34,305 nucleotides of DNA from an uncultured Lachnospiraceae bacterium (GCA_902762905.1 CACWQE010000026.1:1-34305), one strand, 5' to 3'; counted from the stretch's first letter, positions 1 through 9,027 are shown. The notes: generated by a model not told the origin, from the letters alone. Made by a program: numbers and translations.

Positions 1-506
1 TTATATAACAAGTTGAATAGCTGCTTGTTCTTGCATTACTATTAGAAATCACAACGAACCATATTAATAAATTGATTTGCTAATATTCGTAATATTCAAC
101 ATATTTTCTATTCCTATAGCTCAATATTACAGTAGATTACCTGCGCCAACGAAAGAACGGCTTCGGGTGGGCGATAAGCACAGCGTAGTAAATTCTGATA
201 GGAACAGTGCGAAACACATTAACGTAAATATCGGTTGTACAGATATAACATCTATCATAAGCAGGTACTTCAGAACCGCCGGTACTTGAATGTGCCACAT
301 GACCTATATATGCCTTGAGAAAATGTCCTGCACCTTGCGACAGCATTAGGAAAGGCAATGCATAAAACATGAATGGCACATTCTTAGTACCGCTGCGAGT
401 GATGAGTAGCGAGAGCGTGCCTGCTATGATATGTTATATCCAAACAACCGATTTAAAAACTAATATTTCGCGCGTCCGTTTGACTTACGCTGTGCAAGGG
501 TAAAAA
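1..506. other. non-coding stretch downstream of hisS
   Basis: No gene can be supported here. Bases 1-177 are A+T rich and contain a short inverted repeat (GTAATATT at 89-96 and AATATTAC at 123-130). Bases 178-495 form a large imperfect palindrome, listed separately. Open frames crossing it on both strands are short, lack a convincing ribosome site and match no family I recognise. In many Clostridia aspS follows hisS; it is not here. Confidence 0.6.
178..495. repeat. large imperfect inverted repeat (foldback element or long hairpin RNA)
   Basis: The two halves are diverged reverse complements of each other. Matching pairs include GCACAGCGTA (178-187) with its exact complement at 486-495, CGGTTG (232-237) with 445-450, GATATAACA (242-250) with 432-440, GCAGGTAC (261-268) with the imperfect 417-424, and GAATGTGCCA (288-297) with 374-383. 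Pairing continues inward to GCCTT (312-316) and TGTC/GACA near the centre at about 332. The arms are about 150 bases each with small length differences. The outer end lies 11 bases past the hisS stop codon, so read-through from hisS would produce a long hairpin. It could be a MITE-like element or two inverted copies of a small RNA gene; I do not recognise the family. Confidence 0.75.
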
Positions 507-1772
507 TTACATACGGTCTGTGAAGAACTCCTCAAACGCCGTATACCCTTCTTTCTCCAACTGCTCCTTCTGGAACTTTTTATTCTTCTTCATGATAGCA
601 ATATTGATCTGTTCCCCATTCTTACGCTTTTCATTTGCCTGCTGCAAGATCGTAAGCATCTTATCCTGTGGCATATTCTTCTCAACGAGGTAAGCGGTCT
701 TCTCGCCCTTACCCGGCACCTGATAATCTTTCTCTAATAAGAGCATAACAATTCGCTCAAATCCGATCGAGAAACCGCAGGCTGGTGTATTCTGACCTGT
801 AAACTTACCGATCATCTCGTCGTAACGTCCACCGCCGCCGACTGATCCACCAAACTCATCCATAGAGATCTCGAAGATTGGACCGGTATAATATCCCATA
901 CCTCTTACTAAGGTCGGATCAAATACAATCTTAAAGTCAGCAGACTTGGTAGCATCTACACTTGCCATAATGGTTTCTAGATCCTCTGCCACACCTGTCT
1001 CTAAATATTCTCCTAATGTATCTTTGAGGTAGCGTACCCCTGCAACATCCTGGCTGACATTTTCAAAGAGGGCAAGACATTTGTCTACAGACTCTGTTGC
1101 AAAGCCCTGCTCGATCAGTTCTTCTTTCACGCCATCCAATCCAATCTTGTCCATCTTATCTAATGTAATAAATACGCTATCATAATCGGCTTCCCCAAAT
1201 CCGCTGTATGCTGCCATTGCCTTGAGCATCTTACGGTTATTCAAACGGATCGTGAACTTCTCGAACCCAATCTTGCCGAGCAGTGTTGTAGTTGCCGTGA
1301 TCAACTCGATCTCTGCTAAGATCGTTGGCTCGCCTAAAATATCAATATCGCACTGCATAAACTGACGGTAACGGCCTCTCTGTGGACGATCTGCTCTCCA
1401 CACATTTCCCATCTGTAATGCCTTAAATGGGCTTGGCAGGTCATTCGCATTATTTGCATAATATCTCGAAAGTGGCAATGTCAGATCATAACGAAGCCCA
1501 CCATCTACTAATACGTTCGCATCCTCTGCTGCTTTTGGAACCGCTGCGGTTAATTTGTCACCACGCTTTAAGATCTTGAAGATCAACTTTTCATTTTCTC
1601 CGCCCTGATTGGAACTTAAGTTCTCAATGTGTTCTACACAAGGTGTCTCCATACTGGAAAAACCAAATGTCTTGTAAGTCTCCTTGATCTGTCCGATCAC
1701 ATAATCACGGATCTCCATCTCTCTTGGTAATATATCTTTCATTCCTGTTACTGGTTTCTTCTTCATTGCCAT
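507..1772 (-). CDS. hisS: histidine--tRNA ligase (HisRS)
   Basis: Class II aminoacyl-tRNA synthetase that charges tRNA-His with histidine in the cytoplasm; 421 residues, close to the usual 420-430. The N-terminal GMKDILP segment, the TLP/RYDLT block (about 94-100), motif 2 with the RAD..QRGRYRQF loop (126-138), the histidine motif LVRGMGYYTG (288-297) and motif 3 with FSIGFER (334-340) are all visible, so the catalytic core looks intact. The last 70 residues are unusual: the expected anticodon-binding end with a conserved iiGe/E pattern is replaced by a Lys-rich KKNKKFQKEQ stretch. The start is ATG at 1772 with AGAAGGAGAG seven bases upstream. It follows the HD-GYP gene by about 200 bases and probably ends the rel-hemZ-hisS transcription unit. 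No T-box is seen upstream. Confidence 0.95.
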   Translation of the reverse strand: MAMKKKPVTGMKDILPREMEIRDYVIGQIKETYKTFGFSSMETPCVEHIENLSSNQGGENEKLIFKILKRGDKLTAAVPKAAEDANVLVDGGLRYDLTLPLSRYYANNANDLPSPFKALQMGNVWRADRPQRGRYRQFMQCDIDILGEPTILAEIELITATTTLLGKIGFEKFTIRLNNRKMLKAMAAYSGFGEADYDSVFITLDKMDKIGLDGVKEELIEQGFATESVDKCLALFENVSQDVAGVRYLKDTLGEYLETGVAEDLETIMASVDATKSADFKIVFDPTLVRGMGYYTGPIFEISMDEFGGSVGGGGRYDEMIGKFTGQNTPACGFSIGFERIVMLLLEKDYQVPGKGEKTAYLVEKNMPQDKMLTILQQANEKRKNGEQINIAIMKKNKKFQKEQLEKEGYTAFEEFFTDRM

Positions 1773-1828
1773 CTCAATTCTCTCCTTCTTTTTCTATATA
1801 GTAACTGCGTATAGCAGAAAAACATCAT

Positions 1829-1957
1829 CTACGCTTCTTTCGCGCCAAAGCAAAATCGCAAAATAATCCATTTCTTTCCTACGGGATATACAACCTTTAG
1901 AAAAGCCTTTATCTTTATAAATGGAGCTTTCCCAAAAGTAAACCACTCCTTGTACAT
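1829..1957 (-). CDS. possible small basic protein, 42 residues
   Basis: A short open frame between the HD-GYP gene and hisS. It would encode 42 residues starting MYKEWFTFG, rich in Lys, Phe and Ile, and ending at TAG. It is in the same frame as the HD-GYP gene and the frame stays open from that gene's TAG stop (1979-1981) through to this ORF, so it might be a remnant of a longer C-terminus or a leader peptide for hisS. No clear ribosome binding site precedes the ATG, and I recognise no family. It may equally be chance. Confidence 0.22.
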   Translation of the reverse strand: MYKEWFTFGKAPFIKIKAFLKVVYPVGKKWIILRFCFGAKEA

Positions 1958-1978
1958 TCCAATCAGCTTTGCAGACAA

Positions 1979-2602
1979 CTATGCATGAAATACCAGTTTA
2001 TCCTGCGTATCTCCCTCTAATTCTTTCCGTTCGATCTCGTCATACACAATACTCTGGAACGGAAGGAATACTTTCATGTCAAAATGCCGTACCTCTTCAA
2101 TCAGCAGCTCTACTGCGGTCTTACTGTCAAACGCTTTCCGGTACGGACGATCTGAGGTCAGTGCCACAAAGACATCACACACCCGGAGAACCCGTGCTCC
2201 AAGCGGTATCGCATCCCCGACTAAATTGTCCGGATACCCCGTGCCATCATAGTTCTCATGGTGGTGTAAGATCATCTCGCACACCCGGTCAGAATATCCC
2301 TCTGCCTTTACCACTTCATATCCCAATCCGGCATGCAGTCTTACATACCGCATCTTCTCTACATTCAGTGTATCATCATCCCCACCGTACAGATAGGTAC
2401 TTGCCCGAAGCTTCCCGATATCATGAAGCATACCTGCCACCTCAATGTCATGGCAGAATTCCGGGTCTAATTTCAGCTCCCTTGCAAGCATTCCTGCTAA
2501 CCGGCTGACTTCAATCCCATGTGCAATCTCCGTCTTCAGATCTTCTGTCAAATATGCCGACATCTCATCTACTTCGATGTCATCCCGATCTACTTCTATC
2601 AT
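1979..2602 (-). CDS. HD-GYP-type phosphohydrolase domain protein
   Basis: A 207-residue stand-alone HD-GYP domain, the family that degrades cyclic di-GMP or related cyclic dinucleotides. Visible motifs are His28, the HDIGK metal motif (60-64), His90, the HHHENYDGTGYP block (113-124) that defines the subgroup, and DRPYR (151-155). The metal ligands look complete, so activity is plausible. There is no receiver, PAS or membrane segment, so regulation would come from elsewhere. The ATG overlaps the hemZ stop by four bases (ATGA), which suggests translational coupling. A second-messenger hydrolase inside the rel/hemZ/hisS operon is not the usual order in Clostridia. The substrate cannot be read from sequence; a general HD-domain nucleotide phosphohydrolase is the alternative. 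Confidence 0.85.
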   Translation of the reverse strand: MIEVDRDDIEVDEMSAYLTEDLKTEIAHGIEVSRLAGMLARELKLDPEFCHDIEVAGMLHDIGKLRASTYLYGGDDDTLNVEKMRYVRLHAGLGYEVVKAEGYSDRVCEMILHHHENYDGTGYPDNLVGDAIPLGARVLRVCDVFVALTSDRPYRKAFDSKTAVELLIEEVRHFDMKVFLPFQSIVYDEIERKELEGDTQDKLVFHA

Positions 2603-4080
2603 CCTATCACCCCTTCAAACATACGCCGTTTCCGATCTATCATCTCATCAATCCGATTGATATATTCGTCTACATTCTTCACATTCTCCACACGCTCGAT
2701 CCGGTTCTCCTGATGGAATACAAACTTAGAAGACGCCCCGGCTCCCATCGCAAGAATATCTAACTTCTCTTCCATGATAAGAATGTTATAAATGCATTCT
2801 TTGCCTTCTGCCGCATATCCGATATTCTCTAACTTTCCCGGTATATTCTTCTGCCGATACAGATAGTACGGGAATAAATGTAATCTTCTCGCACAATCAT
2901 CAACTGCAAGCAGCATCTCATTTGTACTTCCCTTGATCAGACTATGATAGCGCTCCATCTCAATATTCAGATTGGCCGCACGCTTGATTGCCAATGAATG
3001 TACCGTAAGGCTATCCGGTGCTAACTTCTCAATCTCTTCTAATGTATGCTCGACATCTGCCATCTCTTCACCCGGAAGACCTACGATCATATCCATGTTG
3101 ATATTCGTAAACCCTGCCTGTCTCGCCATGGCATACGCCTCTTTGGTCTGTTCCACACTGTGTGCCCGTCCGATCAGTTTGAGCGTCTCATCTGACATGG
3201 TCTGTGGATTGATACTGATCCGTTCTACCCTCATTTTCTTAAGGGTACACAATTTATCCATCGTAATGCTGTCCGGTCTTCCACACTCTACACAAAACTC
3301 CCGCACATACTGCATATCGAAAGTCTGCCGTAATTTTGTGATCAATGCCTCTAACTGCTCGGCAGATAGTGCGCTCGGGGTACCACCACCCACATAGACT
3401 GCCACTAACCGCTTATTTCTATATGCATCCGAACCCGCTACAAATTCCATCTCCTTGTACAAAGCCTGTAGATATGCCTCTACTTTATCGGCATATATCG
3501 CAATCGGGTAAGATGTGAAGGAACAATACAGACATCTTGTCGGACAAAATGGAATTCCAATATAGATACAGTATTCCTTCTCATAATCAAAATTCCGGAA
3601 TAACTGCTGCTCCTTCTTCGCTACTTCGATACAGATATCTGCTTTCTGCGGAATAGTCAGATATGTATCTGTATATAATCTCCGAATCTCTTCTTCTGTT
3701 GCTCCGTGTTCTAATCGTTCCGTAGCTACCTTGGTCGGCCGCACCCCGGTCATACTTCCCCACGGAAGCGTCTTGCCTGTATACTCTGACAACATATGGT
3801 ATAATGCAGCTTTCAGCGGATTTCTTGCCAACTTACGATTGAGGTAATCTACAACAACGGTCTTACTATTTTGATAACCATCCTCATCGGACAATGTATA
3901 AGTGACATAGCCACCCTTCGCTGCTTCTGTCTCTACATCCACATCCTCTGTATAGACCACTTTCAGTGCAAGTCTCGTCCCGTCCTGCTTCGTGATTACC
4001 TTCTCGTTATCAAAAAACGCCTGTAGCATGGCACGTATATCATTGTTATAATATTCTGCATTTTGCTCTAAATATATCAT
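2599..4080 (-). CDS. hemZ: coproporphyrinogen dehydrogenase-like radical SAM protein HemZ
   Basis: A 493-residue radical SAM enzyme of the HemZ/HemN superfamily. In the family it performs, or is annotated as performing, the oxygen-independent conversion of coproporphyrinogen III to protoporphyrinogen IX; the true role in clostridia without a full heme pathway is uncertain. The iron-sulfur motif CPTRCLYC has Cys179, Cys183 and Cys186, preceded by the typical YIGIPF. GGGTPSAL follows at 231-238, and the segment with NMDMIVGLPGE matches the HemN fold. The long N-terminal extension of about 165 residues is characteristic of HemZ rather than HemN. It is coupled to the genes on both sides by ATGA overlaps: the MBL hydrolase upstream and the HD-GYP gene downstream. 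Confidence 0.9.
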   Translation of the reverse strand: MIYLEQNAEYYNNDIRAMLQAFFDNEKVITKQDGTRLALKVVYTEDVDVETEAAKGGYVTYTLSDEDGYQNSKTVVVDYLNRKLARNPLKAALYHMLSEYTGKTLPWGSMTGVRPTKVATERLEHGATEEEIRRLYTDTYLTIPQKADICIEVAKKEQQLFRNFDYEKEYCIYIGIPFCPTRCLYCSFTSYPIAIYADKVEAYLQALYKEMEFVAGSDAYRNKRLVAVYVGGGTPSALSAEQLEALITKLRQTFDMQYVREFCVECGRPDSITMDKLCTLKKMRVERISINPQTMSDETLKLIGRAHSVEQTKEAYAMARQAGFTNINMDMIVGLPGEEMADVEHTLEEIEKLAPDSLTVHSLAIKRAANLNIEMERYHSLIKGSTNEMLLAVDDCARRLHLFPYYLYRQKNIPGKLENIGYAAEGKECIYNILIMEEKLDILAMGAGASSKFVFHQENRIERVENVKNVDEYINRIDEMIDRKRRMFEGVIG

Positions 4081-4724
4081 TCCTCATGCACTCCACAAAC
4101 CATGTTGCTCTTCTTCTCCCAACCAATCGTCGAGCCATCCATATGTCCCGGGAAAATCTTTGTCTCATCTGGCAGAGTATATAACTTCTCCCGGATAGAC
4201 TGCAACAATACCGTTCCATTACCGGTCGGAAAATCTGTTCTGCCAACACTGCCGCAGAATAAGGTATCTCCCACAATGGCAGACTGCAATTCCTCGCAGT
4301 AATAGCACATACCACCAGCAGTATGTCCCGGTGTCAGAATACAGGTAAGTGTAGTTCCGATAATCTCAATCTTCTGTCCGTCCCGTAATACCTCATCTGC
4401 CTGTAACGTCATTGGATTGCCAAACATGGCAGAAAGATTCGCAGACAGGTCGCCTAATACCTGTTCATTCTCTTCCTTTGATGCATAGACCGGCACACCA
4501 AATGCATCCTTCAACGCCTTCACGGCACCAATATGATCGTAATGTCCATGCGTCAGAAAGATTGCTTTCAGTTGAAAACCCGGACTGTGAAAGATCTCAA
4601 TCAATGCATCCGCTTCCGCTGCCGGATCAAACACAACACACTCTCCCCTATCATGATTGACTAAAATATAACAATTCGTACCCAGTTCTCCGACTGTCTT
4701 ACGAAAGATCTCCAAATCTGCCAT
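4077..4724 (-). CDS. MBL-fold metallohydrolase (glyoxalase II-like, YcbL type)
   Basis: A 215-residue single-domain metallo-beta-lactamase fold protein, probably cytoplasmic. The metal-binding set is complete: THGHYDH at 58-64 (His59, His61, Asp63, His64), PGHTAGG with His134, VGDTLF with Asp153, and FPGHMDGST with His194. GRTDFP (161-166) is typical of the glyoxalase II-like YcbL branch, whose members hydrolyse small thioesters such as S-lactoylglutathione or have unknown substrates. The gene sits between rel and hemZ, a very common position in Clostridia, and its stop overlaps the hemZ start by four bases. The exact substrate is not known. Confidence 0.88.
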   Translation of the reverse strand: MADLEIFRKTVGELGTNCYILVNHDRGECVVFDPAAEADALIEIFHSPGFQLKAIFLTHGHYDHIGAVKALKDAFGVPVYASKEENEQVLGDLSANLSAMFGNPMTLQADEVLRDGQKIEIIGTTLTCILTPGHTAGGMCYYCEELQSAIVGDTLFCGSVGRTDFPTGNGTVLLQSIREKLYTLPDETKIFPGHMDGSTIGWEKKSNMVCGVHEE

Positions 4725-4785
4725 TGACCCTATCCTTTCTTAACTCCTGTAAACCCTCTTCCATCTGTTACAGAAATACCGGTTA

Positions 4786-7053
4786 TCAGCCTACACTTCG
4801 CTCCACATCTAATACGCCTGGAATCATGCGGATCTTCGAGATTACATGATTCAACTGATCTACCGTCTTAATATCAAAGGACACCGTAAAGGTTGCCCGC
4901 TCATTCTTATTGTTACTCTTACTGTTGATTGCTGTTACATTGATATTCGCTTCCGTAAACACTTTCGAGATATCAAATAACATTCCTGTCCGGTCTGCCG
5001 CAAAAATACGAATCTCTGTAGAATACGTTGCTGTCGGATTGCTTGCCGCATCCTCCTGCCATTCTGCATCGATCAAACGAGAGCGATCACTGTCACTCAT
5101 TCCCACTATATTCACACAATCGGTACGATGAATGGAAATTCCACGACCTCTTGTGACATAGCCAACAATCTCGTCTCCCGGTACCGGAGAACAGCATTTG
5201 GAAAAATGTACTGCCACATCATCAATTCCATGTACCGTAATACCGCCTTTGGAATGACTCGTACGGTGCAGATCTGCACTCTGGTTAAGCTGCTCTAACA
5301 GCTCATCCTCTGTCATCTTTGCTTTCTCTTCCTTATTGTAGGTCTCCATCAGCTTGTTCATGACCTGACCCTCTTTAAGGGCACCATGTCCAATTGCCGC
5401 TAAGACAGACTCCCAATCCCGGAAATCATATTTGACTATAACTGCCTTAAGCAGTTCCGGCTTCGAATAGGTTGCAAGATTATATCCCTTCGCCTTACAG
5501 TACTGGGATAATAATTCCTTACCCCTACTGATGTTGTCTTCTTTGAATTCCTGCTTGAACCACTGATTGATCTTATTCCGTGCCTGTGCGGACTTTACGA
5601 TGCTCAACCAGTCACGGCTCGGTCCCTTAGAATTCTGTGAGGTAATGATCTCTACCCGGTCTCCATTCTGCAATGCATACGTAACCGGAACCTGTCTGCC
5701 GTTGACTCTGGCGCCTACCATCTTATTACCGACAGCGGAATGAATACTATATGCAAAATCAATTGGTGTAGATCCGGCTGGAAGGTTCTTTACATCTCCA
5801 TTCGGTGTGAAACAATATACCTGCTCTGCAAAGAGATCCAAGTCCGTCTTAACCGTACTCATAAACTCTTTGTTATCTTCCGTATCTTTCTGCCACTCTA
5901 AGATCTGACGCAGCCAGCTTAACTTCTCTTCCTCTTTGTCCTTTGTGGTTCCGGACAAGTTCTCTTTGTATTTCCAATGGGCAGCAATACCATATTCTGC
6001 CGTCTTATGCATATCATATGTACGGATCTGAATCTCAAAAGGCTGTCCACTCTTACTGATCAGTGTCGTATGCAGAGACTGATACATATTGGACTTCGGC
6101 ATTGCAATATAATCCTTAAACCGTCCCGGGATCGGTTTATACTTTTCATGGATAATACCAAGTGCCGCATAACAATCTCTTACGCTATCCACAATGATAC
6201 GGACTGCAAAAATGTCATAAATCTGATCTAATGTCTTATTCTGATTGACCATCTTCTTATAAATGCTAAAAAGATGCTTCACACGTCCATTAATCTCTGC
6301 CTTAATTCCCGCCTCGTCAATACACTCTCTGACATCATGTACAATTGTCTCGATAAAGGTCTCTCTCTCCTCTAACCGCTCGTCAATCTCCGTCTTTAAC
6401 TCCTTGAACTTCTCCGGCTCTAGATACTGCAGGGAAAGATCATCTAATTCTACCTTAATCTTGCTGATACCAAGTCGATGCGCGATTGGCGAATAGATAT
6501 CCATCGTCTCTCTCGCCTTTTCAATCTGCTTTGCCGGAGTCTGGTATTGCAGTGTTCTCAAATTATGCAGACGGTCAGCAAGCTTGATCAGAATGACACG
6601 GATATCCTTTGCCATGGCGAGGAACATCTTACGAAGGTTCTCTGCCTGCAACTCAATCTTATCCTGCGAAAAATTAAGCTGTGTCAACTTCGTAACACCG
6701 TCTACTAACAACGCAATCTCCGGTGAAAACTCTTCTGAGATCTCCTCCGTTGTCATAACGGTATCCTCAATGACATCATGCAGGATTCCTGCAACGATCG
6801 TCTCTTTATCCAATTCTAATTCTGCTAAAATAATTGCCACACAAAGTGGATGCATGATATATGGTTCACCAGATTTGCGCAACTGTCCTGCGTGTGCTTC
6901 GCTCGCAATCCTATACGCCTTCTCAATCATGGTGATATCTGTATTCGGATGATATTCTAATACCTTGTCGATCAAGGTCTTATACAGCTCCTCTGGCGGT
7001 GTGAAATCCTTTGGAGTACTAAGTTCTTTGTCTGTATTTACTAAGCCTGCCAT
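4786..7053 (-). CDS. relA: bifunctional (p)ppGpp synthetase/hydrolase Rel
   Basis: A 755-residue long RelA/SpoT homolog that makes and degrades (p)ppGpp for the stringent response. Domains in order: HD hydrolase (about 50-200) with HAGQ, HPL and the intact catalytic HDVIED at 92-97; synthetase (about 250-360) with GRFKDYIA at 310-317 and the HTTLI segment; TGS (about 411-472); a Cys-containing conserved region (KCCSPVPGDEIVGY); and a C-terminal ACT domain (about 675-755). The RFKD motif, rather than the EXDD form of monofunctional RelA, together with HDxxED, points to a true bifunctional Rel. The start at 7053 has AAGGTGG upstream, and a candidate promoter lies at 7099-7126. It is the first gene of a co-oriented group with the MBL gene, hemZ, the HD-GYP gene and hisS. 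Confidence 0.96.
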   Translation of the reverse strand: MAGLVNTDKELSTPKDFTPPEELYKTLIDKVLEYHPNTDITMIEKAYRIASEAHAGQLRKSGEPYIMHPLCVAIILAELELDKETIVAGILHDVIEDTVMTTEEISEEFSPEIALLVDGVTKLTQLNFSQDKIELQAENLRKMFLAMAKDIRVILIKLADRLHNLRTLQYQTPAKQIEKARETMDIYSPIAHRLGISKIKVELDDLSLQYLEPEKFKELKTEIDERLEERETFIETIVHDVRECIDEAGIKAEINGRVKHLFSIYKKMVNQNKTLDQIYDIFAVRIIVDSVRDCYAALGIIHEKYKPIPGRFKDYIAMPKSNMYQSLHTTLISKSGQPFEIQIRTYDMHKTAEYGIAAHWKYKENLSGTTKDKEEEKLSWLRQILEWQKDTEDNKEFMSTVKTDLDLFAEQVYCFTPNGDVKNLPAGSTPIDFAYSIHSAVGNKMVGARVNGRQVPVTYALQNGDRVEIITSQNSKGPSRDWLSIVKSAQARNKINQWFKQEFKEDNISRGKELLSQYCKAKGYNLATYSKPELLKAVIVKYDFRDWESVLAAIGHGALKEGQVMNKLMETYNKEEKAKMTEDELLEQLNQSADLHRTSHSKGGITVHGIDDVAVHFSKCCSPVPGDEIVGYVTRGRGISIHRTDCVNIVGMSDSDRSRLIDAEWQEDAASNPTATYSTEIRIFAADRTGMLFDISKVFTEANINVTAINSKSNNKNERATFTVSFDIKTVDQLNHVISKIRMIPGVLDVERSVG

Positions 7054-7098
7054 ATATCCACCTTCTTTTCTTTTTCTCTCAAGTCGTCCATAAAATAT

Positions 7099-7126
7099 AG
7101 TATAGCCTATATTTTCGAAGATGTAA
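7099..7126 (-). promoter_or_regulatory. candidate sigma-A promoter for rel
   Basis: On the minus strand TTACAT (7121-7126) is followed after 16 bases by TATACT (7099-7104), about 45 bases upstream of the rel start. The -10 is good and the -35 is moderate. The 165-base recJ-rel gap holds no other evident feature. Confidence 0.5.
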
Positions 7127-7218
7127 CGAAAAAATTATCCCTGACAATCAATTTTGTAAAATATGCTATAAAACGCTCCCCAAATTTGCACGAACTTTGT
7201 GTTATTTGAGACTAACTC

Positions 7219-9003
7219 CTATAGCACTTCACGCACGGTTGCCATCGCATAGCGTTTCACCTGCATCTGAATCGTACGGTTACCGTTAAATTCATTAACG
7301 GATGGATAATATACAATATTCAGGATAACATTGTTGAGCCATCCGTGTAATAATTTGTCGTACTCTTCCTGCCCAAACCAACTGACAATATTCTCTTCAA
7401 ACTCCTGCGCCCGGAAATAAATACCCTCTGAAATGTAACCATCTTTGTCCTCTAAAGTAAGTTTCACTACATTACGATCCTTACCCATAATCTTTGCAGA
7501 TAAAGCATTCAGGTCTTTTTGTGCAAACACCGGTTTCTCATTTCCTTTTCCAAATGGTGCAAGTGCATCTAACTGCTCAATAAGCGGCTCTGTCACATAA
7601 GACATTGGCATCGGGACATCAATATGTACCGTTGGAATAAAAGCAGCCTCCGTCAAAGCACAGTTCTCATTCAGCTCTTTTACAAAAGCATCAAACTGAT
7701 CTGCCTGCAAGGAAAATCCTGCTGCCATGGCATGACCGCCAAACTTAAGCAATCGGTCACTACATTGCTGTAATGCCTCGAACATGTGGTATCCTTCGAT
7801 AGAACGACCAGAGCCTTTCAACACGCCGGGAACATCACTATCTACTACTACCAGCACCGGATGATGATACATCTCCCGGATTCTGCCTGCAATAATTCCC
7901 GCAAGGCTTTCATGACAATCTGCAAGATAGATTACCATTACTTTCATTGGTTCCATATTCTCGATATATTCCTGTGCACGCTCCACACCTGCCATTGTCA
8001 TTTCTTTACGTTCTTCATTCATTTCTTTCAGATTCGTGGCTTTCGCAATCGCCATTTCCGTATCTGTTTCCGTAAATAATTCCAAGGCCGCAACGGCACT
8101 TTCCAAACGTCCACTGGCATTGATACATGGTCCTAATTTGAATCCAACATGATATTCATTCACTGTCACATCAGAAAGCTCATTGATCCGAAGCAGTGCC
8201 CGCATACCAACATTTTCCGAGTAATTCAGCTTCTCTAATCCCTTGACAGTAAATGTCCGGTTCTCGTCTGTCAATGACACAATATCACATATCGTTGCTA
8301 CTGCAACAAATTCCAAAAACTGCTGCATCTCCTCTTCCGGAACTTCCCGTTTCTGAAACAACGCCTGAATCAACTTGTATGCAACGCCCGCTCCACAAAG
8401 GTCGTCAAACGGATAGGTACAGGTCTCTTTTTTTGGATTCAGGATTGCATCTGCCGGAGGAAGAATATACTTCTTTTCCTCTCCATCCATCATAAATGGC
8501 ACCTGATGATGATCTGTAACAACCACTGTCATTCCCAGTTCCTTTGCCTTAGAAAGTGCTGCATTTGCCGCAATTCCATTATCGCAGGTCACGATTGTAT
8601 GAATTCCATCCTCAGCAGCTTTTGCAATAATGTCTTCATTAATTCCATATCCGTCTTTCACTCTATGTGGAATAACATAATCTACTTCTGCGCCAATGCG
8701 TTTGAAGCCTGCATACAAAATATAATTGGACATGACACCATCCACATCATAATCCGAAACAATTCGAATCCGATGTCCCTCTTCGATATCATGAATAATG
8801 ATCCTGACTGCCTGGTTCATGTCCTCCATCAAAAATGGATCATATAAATTATTAAGATCTGGATGCAGAAAACTGCCAAACTGTTCCTGTGGGATGTCAC
8901 GGTTTACCATAACCCTCGCCACAACCGGATCAATCGAAAACTGTTCGCCAAGAGCATTAAAATCTGCCCGTTTCATTCGTATAAGCCAATTCTGTTCTGC
9001 CAT
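7219..9003 (-). CDS. recJ: single-stranded-DNA-specific exonuclease RecJ
   Basis: A 594-residue DHH-superfamily 5'-3' single-strand exonuclease used in recombination and mismatch or base-excision repair. Metal motifs are visible: VSDYDVDG (82-89), CDNG (140-143), TDHH (163-166), and the C-terminal DHHA1 signature GGHAMAAGFSL. CINASGRL, characteristic of RecJ, is also present. The length is close to the E. coli enzyme and shorter than the B. subtilis type, which carries an extra C-terminal domain. The ATG at 9003 has AGGAG eight bases upstream. It follows secDF by 69 bases that contain a perfect 12-bp hairpin. Confidence 0.95.
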   Translation of the reverse strand: MAEQNWLIRMKRADFNALGEQFSIDPVVARVMVNRDIPQEQFGSFLHPDLNNLYDPFLMEDMNQAVRIIIHDIEEGHRIRIVSDYDVDGVMSNYILYAGFKRIGAEVDYVIPHRVKDGYGINEDIIAKAAEDGIHTIVTCDNGIAANAALSKAKELGMTVVVTDHHQVPFMMDGEEKKYILPPADAILNPKKETCTYPFDDLCGAGVAYKLIQALFQKREVPEEEMQQFLEFVAVATICDIVSLTDENRTFTVKGLEKLNYSENVGMRALLRINELSDVTVNEYHVGFKLGPCINASGRLESAVAALELFTETDTEMAIAKATNLKEMNEERKEMTMAGVERAQEYIENMEPMKVMVIYLADCHESLAGIIAGRIREMYHHPVLVVVDSDVPGVLKGSGRSIEGYHMFEALQQCSDRLLKFGGHAMAAGFSLQADQFDAFVKELNENCALTEAAFIPTVHIDVPMPMSYVTEPLIEQLDALAPFGKGNEKPVFAQKDLNALSAKIMGKDRNVVKLTLEDKDGYISEGIYFRAQEFEENIVSWFGQEEYDKLLHGWLNNVILNIVYYPSVNEFNGNRTIQMQVKRYAMATVREVL

Positions 9004-9027
9004 ATTTTAATCTCCTAATGAAACATG

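Noticed and set aside
77..289. 70-codon plus-strand open frame at the left end
   Set aside because: No ribosome site, A+T-rich start, and its end enters the palindrome. No protein-like conservation can be seen.
137..379. 80-codon minus-strand open frame within the left palindrome
   Set aside because: It starts at GTG with no ribosome site, runs across both arms of the inverted repeat and matches no family I know. The palindromic structure explains the sequence better.
1773..1978. T-box riboswitch upstream of hisS
   Set aside because: The gap is only about 200 bases and lacks the conserved T-box sequence and a terminator before hisS.
1969..2508. 179-codon plus-strand open frame opposite the HD-GYP gene
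   Set aside because: It is antisense to a clear HD-GYP gene with complete motifs and has a Pro/His/Ser-rich shadow-like composition.
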